Assembly (NCBI GenBank): GCA_026120185.1
Contig: JANUWF010001783.1
Span: 3,937,001 to 4,001,000, forward strand
DNA length: 64,000 nucleotides
Reading direction: 5' to 3'
DNA from: Voacanga thouarsii
Taxonomy: Eukaryota > Streptophyta > Magnoliopsida > Gentianales > Apocynaceae
Made by a program: the position numbers and the translations under genes
Notes under the pieces: generated by a model
Databases searched by the model: none
Told to the model about the DNA's origin: nothing
Seen by the model: only the letters and a program-made list of their open reading frames with translations
Part shown: positions 22,590 through 33,395 of the stretch, one piece after another
Layout of the letters: every line of letters starts with the position of its first letter
Position numbering within the stretch: the first letter of the stretch is position 1

Positions 22590-23000
22590 AGGGTGTACCA
22601 TTTGAATGGGATGAAGCGTGCCAAAATGCTTTCAAATGCATCAAATCTTACTTGACAAAGCCTCCTGTGCTTGCTGCACCTATCCCGGATAAGCCATTGA
22701 TTTTGTACATTGATGCGCAAGAATGCTCAGTGGGGGCATTGCTTGCTCAAGAAAATGACAATGGCAAAGAAAATGCACTCTATTACTTAAGTCAGATGAT
22801 GACACCAAATGAGTTGAATTATTCACCAATTGAGAAGCTTTGCCTAGTTTTGATATTTGCAATTCAAAAATTGAAGCACTATTTTCAAGCGCATACTATA
22901 TGCCTTATTTCTAAGGCTAATCCTATAAAGTATGTTATGACAAAGATTGTGCTATTTAATCGTTTAGTAAGGTAGTACCTTCAACTCCAACAATTTGATA
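22590..23000 (+). pseudogene. gypsy RNase H domain
   Basis: FEWDEACQNAFKCIKSYL, PLILYIDAQECSVGALLAQ (first catalytic Asp) and YSPIEKLCLVLIFAIQKLKHYF give a clear type I RNase H of gypsy elements. A stop near 22973 and the frame changes around it break the link to the next domain. Confidence 0.9.
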
Positions 23001-23099
23001 TTGTCTTCGTCTAACAGAAAGCTATCAAATGACAAGTGCTAGCGAATTTCTTGATTGATCATCCTATCCCTGCTAAGTGGGAACTAAGTAATGAGTTAC

Positions 23100-23520
23100 T
23101 TGATGAAGATGTTCTTGTCATTGAGATTCTCCCACCATTGAGGATGTACTTTGATGGTGCAGCATGTCATGAAGGTGCTGGAGTTGGTGTAATATTCATT
23201 ACCCTTGAAGGAGATGTATTACCATACTCTTTCACCTTTGACTAAAAGATGCTCAAATAATGTGGCTAAATACCAAGCCCTTATACTTGGATTAGAGTTG
23301 GCGGTTGATATGAAGTGGTTGTATCTCAAAGTATATGGGGATTCCCAATTGATTGTTAATCAATTACTTGGTGAGTATGATGTTAAGAAACCTGAGTTGA
23401 TCTCGTATCATAATTATGCAAGACGACTTATGGGATATTTGGGTGATGTGATGATTGAACATGTATTAAGAAGCAAAAATAAGCAAGCTGACGTGTTGGC
23501 AAAATTAGCTTCTACTTTCT
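23100..23520 (+). pseudogene. second, archaeal-type RNase H (aRH)
   Basis: MYFDGAACHEGAGVGVIFI (first Asp), then after a frame change NVAKYQALILGLELA (Glu), VYGDSQLIVNQLLGEY (Asp) and KNKQADVLAKLAS (final Asp). This extra RNase H is characteristic of the Tat lineage. A stop near 23243 interrupts it. Confidence 0.9.
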
Positions 23521-23739
23521 GTCTACATGATCAAGAAATTCAAATTCCTATATGTCAAACATGGGTCATACCACCTATTTTTGAAAATGAAGACGATGAA
23601 GGGCATGAAATCCATTCTATCTTTGTCTATGAAATTAATGAAGAAGATTGGAGACAACCTTTTGTAGATTGTCTCAAAAATGAAAAGCTTCCGGATGATC
23701 CACGAAGACGGAGTGATATTCGCCGGTGTGCCACCCGCT

Positions 23740-24569
23740 TCTTTTTCTATAGGGATACACTCTTTCAACGTTCGTTTGAAGGTGTCTTCTTGAGATGTTT
23801 AGGTCAAGAAGAAGCTGTGCAAGCAATGGAAGAAGCTCACTCTGGCATATGTGGAGCCCATCAATCTAGTCCGAAGCTTCATTTTTGTATCAAGAGGATA
23901 TGATATTATTGGCCTACTATGGTGAAAGACTGCCTAGATTATGCTAGAAGATGTCAAGCAAGTCAATTCAATGCCAATTATCTACATCAATCACCTGAGC
24001 CATTACACCCAACAATTGCTTCATGGTCATTTGATGCATGGGAATTGGATGTTGTTGGACCACTACCAAAGTCTTCTGTTGGGCATCTTTATATCTTGGC
24101 CGCAACGGATTACTTCTCTAAGTAGGCAGAAGCTGTAGCACTAAAAGAAGCAAAAAAGGAAAATGTCATTAATTTTATATGTGTAAACATTATTTATCGA
24201 TATGGCATTCTTTGATATATTATCACAGATAATGGCAAGCTATTATGCAATAATTTGATAGACAAGTTGTGCGAGAAGTTTAAATTCAAGCAGTACAAAT
24301 TTTCTATGTACTATGCCCAGGCTAATGGACTCGCTGAAGCTTTCAATAAAACTTTATGCAATTTGTTGCAAAAAGTGGTTACTAAGTCAAAAAAGGATTG
24401 GCATTTGCATATTGGAGAGGCACTTTGGGTATATAGGACCACTTACCGCACTCCAACCCAAGCTACCCCATATGTGTTGGTATATAGTGTGGAAGTTGTC
24501 CTTCCACTAAAGCAACAACTTCCTTCCTTGAGGATCGCTATTCAAGAAGGTCTCAACCAAGGAAGATAA
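23740..24569 (+). pseudogene. gypsy integrase
   Basis: The N-terminal zinc-binding region (AHSGICGAHQ, then CLDYARRCQASQ) has Ser where the last Cys is expected. The catalytic core shows WELDVVGPLPKS (Asp), IITDNGK (Asp) and YAQANGLAEAFNKTL (Glu), so the DDE triad is present, and WVYRTTYRTPTQATPY closes the core. Stops at 23900, 24123 and 24214 interrupt the frame. The enzyme would insert the cDNA and create the 5-bp duplication. Confidence 0.92.
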
Positions 24570-24989
24570 TGTCCATCTCAGACTTGAAGAGGAAAACAAA
24601 AAGGGAAAACCAGTTTTATCTTATCCTTGAAGGTCTCTTGATCCTTGGACTCTTGGTTTAAAGTTGTAGTTGCTGCATTCGTTCTCTTCCAACAACGGCC
24701 TCTACTACTAGAACTGGCATATTCAATTCGATTCAACTCCTTTCATTTTGAAGATGATGAAAGTTTCTCTATAACTAAGCCATGATTCGAAGAAGAATGT
24801 CTATCATGTCTTGAAGAATTTTCTAACCCCTTTGAAGCATTGAGAGTGGTAATATCTTGATGAAGTTTCTTCTCGAAGTAAGACAAGTTCTCTACTTTCT
24901 TAAATGCAAATTTTTAGGAATTCAATATCGAAATGTGATCTTCAAGAAAGGTTCCATGTACTTGTTCCCACCATACTTTATACTTTGGA

Positions 24990-26622
24990 GTATAGTGCTT
25001 CTTTATAGTATAAAGAGTGGCTGGAAATGTTACCTTGGCCATTGTTCCGCGAAGCGTGCATCTTACCCAAAGATGTAAGCCATCTATTAAGGCGGCCTTA
25101 CGGGTGAAAATATCAAAGTAGCCTGGGATATCTTATAGGAATCTAAATTGGCGACTAAAGTAATGTAGGCTATAAGGCTTAATGATGAAGTGATCGTCCT
25201 TCCGCAAAGTTAGAAGACTTGAACGAAGGCTCAAGAAGTAAAGTTATTCCTCCAAAGGGGCTGCTTCATTATCAACAAAGTCATGTTTTTTATGTTTGGT
25301 AAGGATGTTCGTAGCTCAAACAATAATCTCATCTCTATCAATCCACTTACGGGCTTCGTCTTCACTAAAGTACTTTTTGCTACTTTTACCAGAATGACTC
25401 GCCATGGGAGGGCTGTTTAGGCCTTGAGAGATTTCATAGTGAGTTTTGAAGTAGTGTGCAAGCCATCCATATATATAGTGAGCTAGGAAGATAGATTTCT
25501 CCTCACTGGGATGTTGAGAGTTGAAAATACGATTCAATCCTCTATATATGCTGGTCAAGACGGGAATAGCCAAACTAACTCGTTCCCTATACGCCATCAA
25601 ACTTGCCATTTTGAAGGTACTTGGAACGATGATGTCTACTTTTTCATTAAGTAAGACAAATATGCAAAGCCAACATGATAAAAATGCTTAAAGGAATGTT
25701 TGATATCTGTTGTGGCTTCTAATGCCCAATTTTGAAAACAAAGCTTCTTCTTCAGATGTCCATGCAGTATGAGGTGGGATAACTCCACATGGATTATCAA
25801 TGAACTTGGGGCGTGATCTCTTTTCTTCCCTTGGAGGGGGCACTGAGTACTTTATTGTTCTTTTGAACTAGAAGTTGAGCCACTTATTGATAAAAACACC
25901 AGAGTTATTGTTGTCCTTTTTTATCAAGTGGTATGCATGTAGGAGATGTTCGTAACTCCTTGGAAGGAATCGTTTGCCATCATGGTCCACACCGGTGAGT
26001 TCCGCAGCATGAGGAACAACTTCATCGTAGTGCGTTCCAAGTATTAGTAAGCCTCCAAGTTCGTGTAAGTCCCAAAGTGAAATGGACACCTCGCCAGTTG
26101 AAGTTAAAAGCGTGTTGGTAAGAGGACACCAAGCTTCGTAAAAGGCTTTGAGAACATTGGGATTGCAATCATACGTAAAAAAAGTGATGCATAGACAGCC
26201 TCATAGATCTTTGCAGATCTTAAGTGTCCTTCGCAACGACTTAAAATGTCGTGTGCCTACTCCCAATATCTCTCATTAAAGCGAAACACGCCCAAGAAGT
26301 TGAGAGGTAAGGTCCATTGAATCTCCTTTTGAATCATTCGACGTTCAAGTAAAGGTAACACACTGGGATGAGCTTGAGGTTGATGATTTGAGGAAAGAAG
26401 AATCCACACCTTCAGGGAACGAGAGCCTTTGAAGTTGACTTCTGTTGACCATTCCTTCACAAGTCGTTGGAGTGTCGCCTTTGGAAGGGGCCCTGCATAC
26501 TTGCCAGACTTTGCCTCATAAATCGTCAAAGTCGTCTTTGCTTCAGTTAGATCATTCTCGTGGTCGTGAATGACTAGCAGTTGGTGGCTCAAAGAAGATC
26601 GCAAATTTGAGAAGTACACCAT
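24990..26622 (-). pseudogene. plant mobile domain (PMD / aminotransferase-like) gene, antisense inside the gypsy element
   Basis: Reading starts at ATG 26622, directly downstream of a strong splice acceptor. Conserved PMD pieces follow in order: TLQRLVKEWSTEVNFKG, LLERRMIQKEIQWTLPLNFL, AHDILSRCEG, IYEAVYASLF, SISLWDLHELGGLLILGTHY, DEVVPHAAELTG, LLHAYHLIKKDN, AHYIYGWLAHYFKTH, FSEDEARKWI and FSRQFRFLQD-like with DIPGYF. This matches PMD proteins of the MAIN/MAIL group, nuclear factors linked to genome stability and silencing, and the PMD copies known inside transposons. Stops (near 26255, 25868, 25690, 25314 and beyond) and a frame change show decay. About 540 codons are spanned, similar to the family's usual size. 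Family: confident. Function in the element: unknown. Confidence 0.85.
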
Positions 26623-26630
26623 AATCGGAC

Positions 26631-26669
26631 CTAGTTAAAAAAAAAAAAAAGAAGAAGAGTTAGCTTTAA

Positions 26670-26707
<38 letters not shown>

Positions 26708-27029
26708 CGATAGTTAAAAAAACAAAATGATTGAATTTACGAAAAAAATAAATTAGTTTAAAAAAAAAAAGAAGTTAGTTGCACAAAAAAAAAAAAAGTT
26801 TTTGCGTTTACGAAACAAAAAATAAAATAAAATAAGCTAAGTGCATAAACAAACAAAATGGAGTTTATGGAAAAACAAAGAAAAAGGGGTCAAACAGTTA
26901 GTTTGCGACATTGAAAAAAAAAAGTCAACAATGGCGGCAGGCAAATTGCGAAATTGAAAAAAGCTTACTCAACACCTTCGATCAAGAATGCTGACTATAT
27001 TTAAAAAAAAAATAAAGAAAGAAGCTTAC
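26631..27029 (-). other. probable 5'-UTR intron of the antisense PMD gene
   Basis: On the minus strand a GTAAGC donor follows CATCTGA at 27029, and a long T tract ending AACTAG is the acceptor at 26631, eight bases before the ATG. The 399-bp interval is AT-rich and holds an (AAT)n microsatellite at 26670-26704. A second possible donor (GAGTAAGC) lies near 26970. Confidence 0.6.
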
Positions 27030-27149
27030 TCAGATGCGCCCGTGCCTGCCACAGAAATTGCACCCAATTGCAATGAAGATTGTAGGGATCTTCAATTGAG
27101 ACAATGAAGATTTCTTCAAATTGGTGTGGCAAATTGATGAAGATTGAAG

Positions 27150-27160
27150 CCTTTTTATAA
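27150..27160 (-). promoter_or_regulatory. TATA box of the antisense PMD gene
   Basis: The minus strand reads TTATAAAAAGG, 121 bp upstream of the first intron donor and just outside the 3' LTR. Transcription would start about 30 bp downstream (near 27122), giving a non-coding first exon to 27030. Confidence 0.55.
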
Positions 27161-27447
27161 GGGCCAAAAGTCACATCTTCCAAATCCTACAAGAATTCTA
27201 ACTCTTGAATAAAAGATTTTAATTGAGATTTAAATTTAAATCCAAAAATTTTGATTGGTGGATTCAAAAATATGATTCCTTCTCAAAATTATATTTCAAA
27301 TCTTTTTCCTTATAGGAATATAAAAAGAATTCTATTTTATTAAGGAGTTCAAAAAGGCTTTTTCTAATTAAATTAATAAATTAATATTTTAAAAACTTCA
27401 AGCCTTGTTTCCAAATTCTTTTGACAAAATATTTTTCCTCAAGTCTT

Positions 27448-27460
27448 GAAGTGGGGGCAT
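27448..27460 (+). other. polypurine tract of the gypsy element
   Basis: The purine-rich GAAGTGGGGGCAT lies directly before the 3' LTR start, as needed to prime plus-strand DNA synthesis. Confidence 0.75.
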
Positions 27461-27461
27461 T

Positions 27462-28285
27462 TGTAGACAAACAATTTTGGAATAAAATATATTTTCAAGA
27501 TTAAAAGAAAATTACATATTTTAGTTTTGATTAATTAAAATTAATTCATGAATAAATATAATTATTCTTGAATTAATTAATATAATTGGGCTATCATTAA
27601 AAGCCCATTAAATCCAATGGATTATAAAATTGGACATTGAAATTAGGCTATTGTTAATAGCCCATTTTACATTAAATCTAATATATTATGGATTAAATAG
27701 AACTGGACTAAGCCTTAAAATTGGACGTTTGAAAATCTCATAACCCAAATATAATGTGGATTAAATGAGATTGTGCTAAAACATAAATTAAGCCCAGGTC
27801 ATCTTAAACCCAAGTCCAGTAGGGTTTGTTGGGAGACTCCTTCAAAATCCCACATCGACTATTTATACTAAAATCAAGGTATTTTTGGCCTATAAATAGG
27901 ATCTTCCCTCAATAGTTTAAGGCACCCCCGAGATCCTCAAGCTCAAGCTTCAATAAACAAGAGGCATCAACCATTCAAGCTTCAGAAGATTCATCAAATT
28001 CAAGGTTTAGAATCGTCATCAAATTTCAAGGCATTCATCTTACTCTGCATCAAACAAGTTTCGAATGCTTGGCAATCAAGTGTCCATCATCAAATTCTGT
28101 TCGATTCGAGATCAAGCTCTTCAGCCCTTGAATCAACGTTTTTCAAAAAGAGAAGAATCGGATGACTTATCCTGCAATTTAGGACTTCTTCGGAGATTTG
28201 TAACCACTTTTCATATTTACTAAATATTTTGTAAATTTTGATATTTTTCTTGTCTTATTTGCAGACTTGAAATTTGTCATCTACA
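27462..28285 (+). repeat. 3' LTR of the Tat-lineage gypsy element, 824 bp
   Basis: Starts TGTAGAC, ends CATCTACA, followed by the ACTAT duplication. It is shorter than the 5' LTR mainly through fewer 26-bp tandem units, and scattered substitutions separate the two copies. Confidence 0.95.
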
Positions 28286-28290
28286 ACTAT

Positions 28291-28950
28291 ATTTATGCTC
28301 TGTAAGTCACGCAGTTTTCTTAGATTAGGATACTACTAAACACTCTGCAAAACACACGTTTTCTAATTCTTCTGCAGTATCGTTTTCTCACGACTCAGTC
28401 TTCTTAGAATAAGATCTTGTAGATCTCATCCCTAGATTCTCACAAAACTCAATAGAAATCTTCTTAAGACAGATTTTCAAACATTTTAGAATTCAACCCT
28501 CATCAGATAGATGCAAAAATAGTCTTCTATAAGGCTAGACCAGTTTGTCAAAAATGATTGTCAAACAGGCCATAACAATGACCTTAACAATAAGTAATAG
28601 GAATGCCTCAAATTCATGAATATGTCTCAAATGTTAGACTTGAGAAAACCCTATTTGTGGAATTAAGAGGAGAAGACAATTTTTTTCAAGATTACTACTA
28701 TGAGAATGCATTATTATATGTCATGTATGATTCTCAAATAATTCAAATTTCCCTATGTGAATTAAAGATAGGTAAATTGGTAGATTTTGTCCTTATTATT
28801 TTTTATCTTCAAAGAAATTTTGGTCCCTAATGATTTTTTTCCTCCAAATTTTTACGTCCTAAACCTTTTTTAGCTCGAGCATTTTGGTCCCTTTAGTCAC
28901 TTTTAGAATAATTTCTAGTAAAAGGAAACATATGACATACATATAACTTG
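28291..28950. other. intergenic DNA between gypsy and copia elements
   Basis: No recognisable gene. The open frame at 28603-28830 has no motif that I know. The sequence to about 28570 continues the pre-insertion sequence that ends at 17245. Confidence 0.5.
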
Positions 28951-28955
28951 ATTAG

Positions 28956-30741
28956 TGTTGGGAAATATTCCCTCTTACACTAGATTTCTGATTTAAAAAT
29001 CAAATGTTTTAATAAAAGAATTTATTTTCAAAAATCGTTTGTGAATTTATATTTTATTTGTGTACAATTACGTTTGGAAAAGACCAATTGTGTTTAAGTA
29101 AGTGGTGCATATGAATTGAGGTTTTTCACAGTAAGGAATGGATCACGGGTTACATAACACATAAACATTCGTTCATAACTGATTGATGAGAATAGGAATC
29201 TCATCATGTCTAGGTTATTATGTTGTGAATTTTAAATGGGGAATGGCATACCTTTAGCCAGTGAGTAGTCCACTCACTTCATGACATAAGCCTATTTCGA
29301 ATACGTAGAACAGGACCTATAGTAGTGGTTTCTTAAAAAGTACTAAATGGTATAAACCTAGACTATTATTGCTACAGCGTGGATTAGTACTCTACGACTT
29401 GAGTAAGAGTTGGTGGTCTAGCTTGTACTTTGATATGCTATAGTTGAGGTTCTATCGTAAGGCCAATATACTTGCATGTTGAGTATGAGTGACTAGTTAG
29501 TTAAGACAAACTATACAAAATAGTTTCTATACTATGTCGCCCCTTGTGGTTGTTTGAATGATCTAAATATCTAGGGCCCTAGGAAACATGACTTGGATGT
29601 TTGCTTTAGGGTAGCTCCCTTGAAAAGCAGAAATAATCCAAGAAGTCATGGGTCATTAGACTAGAAGCCTAAGGATAGGAGATGTCATTTAGAGAGGTGT
29701 TAGTACACTTCTTCCTCTCTAAATGTACGGCGATGTATAGAGGGGTATTTTAGTTGTCACACCTGTAAGTCGGAGACTTTGCTAACGCAGCATTGTCCAT
29801 AGGGTCAATATTTCCTTATGGTGATTTTAGAAAATATTTAAAATGCAAAATACAACTATTTATATGGCAAGGGTATTTTGGTCATTTTAGTAACAAAGCG
29901 GTGTGTCTTTTGATCCCCAGTATAGACCGTGAGTCTTAATTAAATACAGGCTAAAGAATTGATCTTAAATTAAATGAAATTTATTTTATTTAAGTAGTCT
30001 GATTTAATTATTGGACTAGAATAAAATAAAGGTCCATAGAGAGAGAAAATTAATTAAATTAGTTTGGTGGGTTAATTAATTATTCAGGGCATTGGCCCAG
30101 TTTGAATAATTAAAGATTAACCTGAGACTAAACTAATATAAGCTTGTTAATTAGACTAGTTTATTTGGGTTGGGAAATTAATTATTTGTTAGGCCAATTA
30201 GTTGGTTCTAATTAGAATAATTAATTTAATCCAAAAAGTTAAACTAAGAGTCTAATGGCCCAATCTAATTTAACCTAGGGTTTTATTTAGGTTAAACAGG
30301 AAGATTGGAAACAACGTGGTTTTTTACGGCTTCTTCTCTGTGAAAAGAACCAGACGTCTCTCTCTCTCTCTCTCTAGAAAATTTTTCTTAGTCTGTGAGT
30401 TGTTCACCAAACGGAATTAGGCAGGCCATATACTGGAAGATTGAGAGTTTGGCGTTCTCCTACATGCAAAGACGGAGTAGGAGGCTTGTAGAAATCACAT
30501 CAGAGGTTTCCACTAACATACCTATCCCGGTTCCATACATTTCGGTCTAGCCAATTCTTAGAACGATGAAAAGAGGTAAAAAATTTTAACCTCGGAACCT
30601 ATACAGAGCTCAATCGGCGCCGGCTAGGGCTGTCGGAGCTGGTGCCGGCTCTATTCGGATGTTTCCCTGTTCTTCAGTTTTTCCAGTTTTTTTTTTTTTG
30701 CTTCCACTGCGTGCTCTGTATTTTCCCTTTTTATGCTTTCA
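28956..30741 (+). repeat. 5' LTR of the copia element, 1786 bp
   Basis: Aligns with 38043-39849 throughout. A short (CT)n tract lies at 30357-30375. Two GCCGGCT-containing blocks near 30615-30650 are partly deleted in the 3' LTR. Confidence 0.95.
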
Positions 30742-30743
30742 AT

Positions 30744-30755
30744 TGGTATTAGAGC
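30744..30755 (+). other. primer binding site (initiator tRNA-Met type)
   Basis: TGGTATTAGAGC, one base from the canonical TGGTATCAGAGC, starts 2 bp after the LTR. Confidence 0.9.
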
Positions 30756-32409
30756 ATGAAGGTTTTGTGAAAATATAGGGAGCATGCATCTAGTTGAATA
30801 AAATTGGACACATATGTGTGATTAAACCGTGATCCTTCGCTGTTTTGCTATGGATAGATTCTCTGTTAAACCTCTCGGATTGAGGTATAGGAGATGTGTA
30901 ATTTACTATTTTTCTTAGCAAATCGTGTAAGCCCAATGTTAATAAGTATAGGTGATTGTTGATTTTGGTTGATTTCATTGTATTGGGATTGAAATTGAAG
31001 AGCCAATGGTACCAGAAGTTGCACAGAAAAATAGGGAAAATTCGCAGAAAGAAAAACTACAGAAGAAATTGTCCAGATCGGAACCGGCACTGGCTAGGCT
31101 GCCCGAACTAGCGCCGGCTAGGGTCTGGACTCGCTCCAGATTATAGATCACTCATGGGTCCTAGTTCTATGCGGCGGGTGCAGTGGACCACAGTGCAGAT
31201 AGGTGCTTGATCCAATGCGATGGATGCAGTGGACCAAGGAAAAATTTTTGATTTTTTTTCTTACGTTTTCCTTTTTGTTTTGGGGTCCATACCAAGCAAA
31301 GTTAATATTTTTGCAATAGTTAATATTCATGGAATATTTTGCATGAAAAATATTAGTAATGGATTTTAGGATTAAACAAGACAATTAATTAATTAATATA
31401 TTTAATTTTATTATCTAGGCACTTAGGTTTAAAAAATAGAAAAGTATGAAAACGTCTACTATTTTCTAGCATGCTATTTATTTTTTATGTACCTATGTGT
31501 ACGTTTTCTTAAAGACCAAAGTCTTTGGGAATTTTTTTTTACAAAGAAAATATTTTTCTACAAATTAAATGGTTATTTTAACTTGAATAAAAATTAATCC
31601 TTAGATATTTTCTCAAATGATTTAATCCTTGACATAGAAAATATATTGGATTTAGATATTTTTGTAAGTTAAAATAGAAAGCCATTTTGTTTTATGTTGG
31701 CATAAGAAAATTTGTTTTGTCAAATAAACTTGAGACCAAAGTCTCTAGAAAGTTTTAATTGGAAAATTTTTGAAATCATTAAGTTTTTTAACTTAAATAA
31801 AATTAATTCATGGAAAAATCTCTCAAAGGATTTATACCTTGACATAGAGATTTTAATAGATTTAGACATTTTATTTTTGAGTTAAAGGAAAAACTTAAAG
31901 GAAATTTTCAAAAGGATATTTTTCAGAAAACCATTGTTTTAAAAGACTAAGTGGGAGAGGTGTTTCAATGGTCCCGCGGCTTCCATCACGATCCTCATTA
32001 GAGATCATGGGTCCCCTCGCATCACCCTGGGAGTGAACCCATATAGGATGGGAATACCACAAGGATCTAAATCTAATGGAGAGATGTAATTAATAACTCG
32101 GGACACATACCATGATCGGCCAGCCTCTCGTTGGAGGTTATAATGTGAGGTATGTCCATAGGAAATGAGAGAAAACTGCCATCCCTTCGATGAAGTTATC
32201 TTCTGGATCATTACTTAGAAGGAAAATTAATTTGTAGTGGTTAACACATTTTGCTTAGGGAACTGTTAATCTTCCCAAGAAGCTATGTCAGTTTTCCTAA
32301 GAGCCAAATTAATTATTATCAGCTTTGATAATAAGGATAAAGTGCACAATTTTTTTTTTTTTTTTCACAAACTAAATTCTTTTATTTTATTTTCGATTTT
32401 TCAAAAATA
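30756..32409 (+). other. long untranslated leader of the copia element
   Basis: No coding frame. It repeats the LTR motif CCGGCACTGGCTAGG and GCGCCGGCTAGGG near 31083-31130. Its second half is matched in inverted orientation at about 53010-54270. Confidence 0.7.
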
Positions 32410-33204
32410 GTGGGAAGTTCTTTTAGTCCATTAGCCGTTATTCTCACAGAGAATAAGCTAACGGGACCAAACTATATGGACTGGAAGAGGAATCTGGACA
32501 TAATACTCATAGCGGAAGAGTATAAGTCTGTCCTTTACGAAACCTGTCATGTTATTGGGGAGGGTTCCACCGTCGAGGAGCGTGAGCCTGAGAAGGTATG
32601 AAAGAAGGCCAACGAGATGGCTCATTGTTACATGTTGGCCTCCATGTCTAATGTGCTCCAATCCAAACATGAGTACATGTCCACTGCGTATGATATAACT
32701 CAATCATTACCCACGATGTTCGCGAATAAGAGCCAGCCCGCAGGACATGAGGCTCTTTGAACTATCATTAACACTAAGATGGCTGAGAGAGCATCAGTCA
32801 AAGAGCATATGCTCAAGATGATTGCTACTTTCGAGGAGGCAGAAATTATAGGGGCTGTTATTGACCCCAACAGCTAAGTGGACATGGTTCTCCAATCTCT
32901 ACTAGGTTCCTTTACTCAATTCAAGTTGAATTACAATATGAACAAGTTAAACATAAGTTTAAATGAGTTAATGAAGGAGCTCCAGATGGTAGAGAAGGTC
33001 AAGAAGCCACAATCTAAGACTATGATTGCTGAGGCTTTATCTTGTAGAACTGGGCCTAAGCCCAAAAAGTTTAAGAAGAAGAAGGGGAACGGAGTGGCCC
33101 AGCCCAAGACCCAGCCCAAAGATAAACCTAAGGGTAAGTGCTTCAAATGTGGGCTGAAAGGACACTGGAAAAATGAGTGTTCAAGCCAAGAAAAATTCCA
33201 CAGG
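32410..33204 (+). pseudogene. copia gag with zinc knuckle, broken
   Basis: Starts at ATG 32410. LTGPNYMDWKRNLDIILIAE is the conserved copia gag N-terminus, followed by AHCYMLASMSNVLQ. Stops at 32599, near 32758 and at 32875 interrupt it. The third segment holds GSFTQFKLNYNMNK, a Lys-rich stretch and an intact CCHC zinc knuckle, CFKCGLKGHWKNEC (33139-33180), which would bind the element RNA. Confidence 0.9.
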
Positions 33205-33224
33205 TAATGTTTTCTATCTAGAGT

Positions 33225-33395
33225 CTATATCAATGGTTGGATCAACTTCTACTTGGATTATTGATTTAGAAGCCACTAATCACATCTGTAACTCCTTGCA
33301 GGGGTTTAGAAAGATTAGGAGACTCCAGAAGGGCAAACATAGACTCTGTGTGGCAAATATAGCACAAGTTTGGGCCCTTCCAGTGGGAGAGCTAT
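33225..33395 (+). pseudogene. copia protease, N-terminal part, cut by an inserted LTR
   Basis: STSTWIIDLEATNHICNS matches the copia protease start, but the catalytic D(S/T)GA box reads DLEA, so only the Asp is kept. The frame continues through FRKIRRLQKGKHRLCVA, then meets the inserted LTR at about 33396. The rest of the domain resumes at about 35114. Confidence 0.85.

Larger units (their letters stand above)
17246..28285 (+). mobile_element. complete Ty3/gypsy retrotransposon, Tat lineage, with antisense cargo gene
   Basis: Two LTRs that begin TGTAGAC and end CTACA/CTATA bound the element, with 5-bp duplication ACTAT at 17241-17245 and 28286-28290. Domain order on the plus strand is gag, protease, reverse transcriptase, RNase H, a second RNase H-type domain (aRH) and integrase. 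The aRH between RNase H and integrase is the mark of the Tat group (Ogre, Retand and relatives). A 2.9-kb segment between integrase and 3' LTR holds an antisense plant mobile domain gene. Stops in every pol domain make this copy non-autonomous. Confidence 0.95.

Noticed and set aside
17246..28285. Possible endogenous pararetrovirus (caulimovirus-like)
   Set aside because: LTRs, a 5-bp duplication, an integrase and a second RNase H show a Tat-lineage gypsy element; no movement protein is seen.
16337..28566. Possible solo LTR around the gypsy insertion (TGTTAAAC... to ...CAAACA)
   Set aside because: The candidate ends do not match a known family and no target duplication could be found.
28603..28830. 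75-residue open frame between elements
   Set aside because: No motif, atypical composition and no promoter or partner exon.
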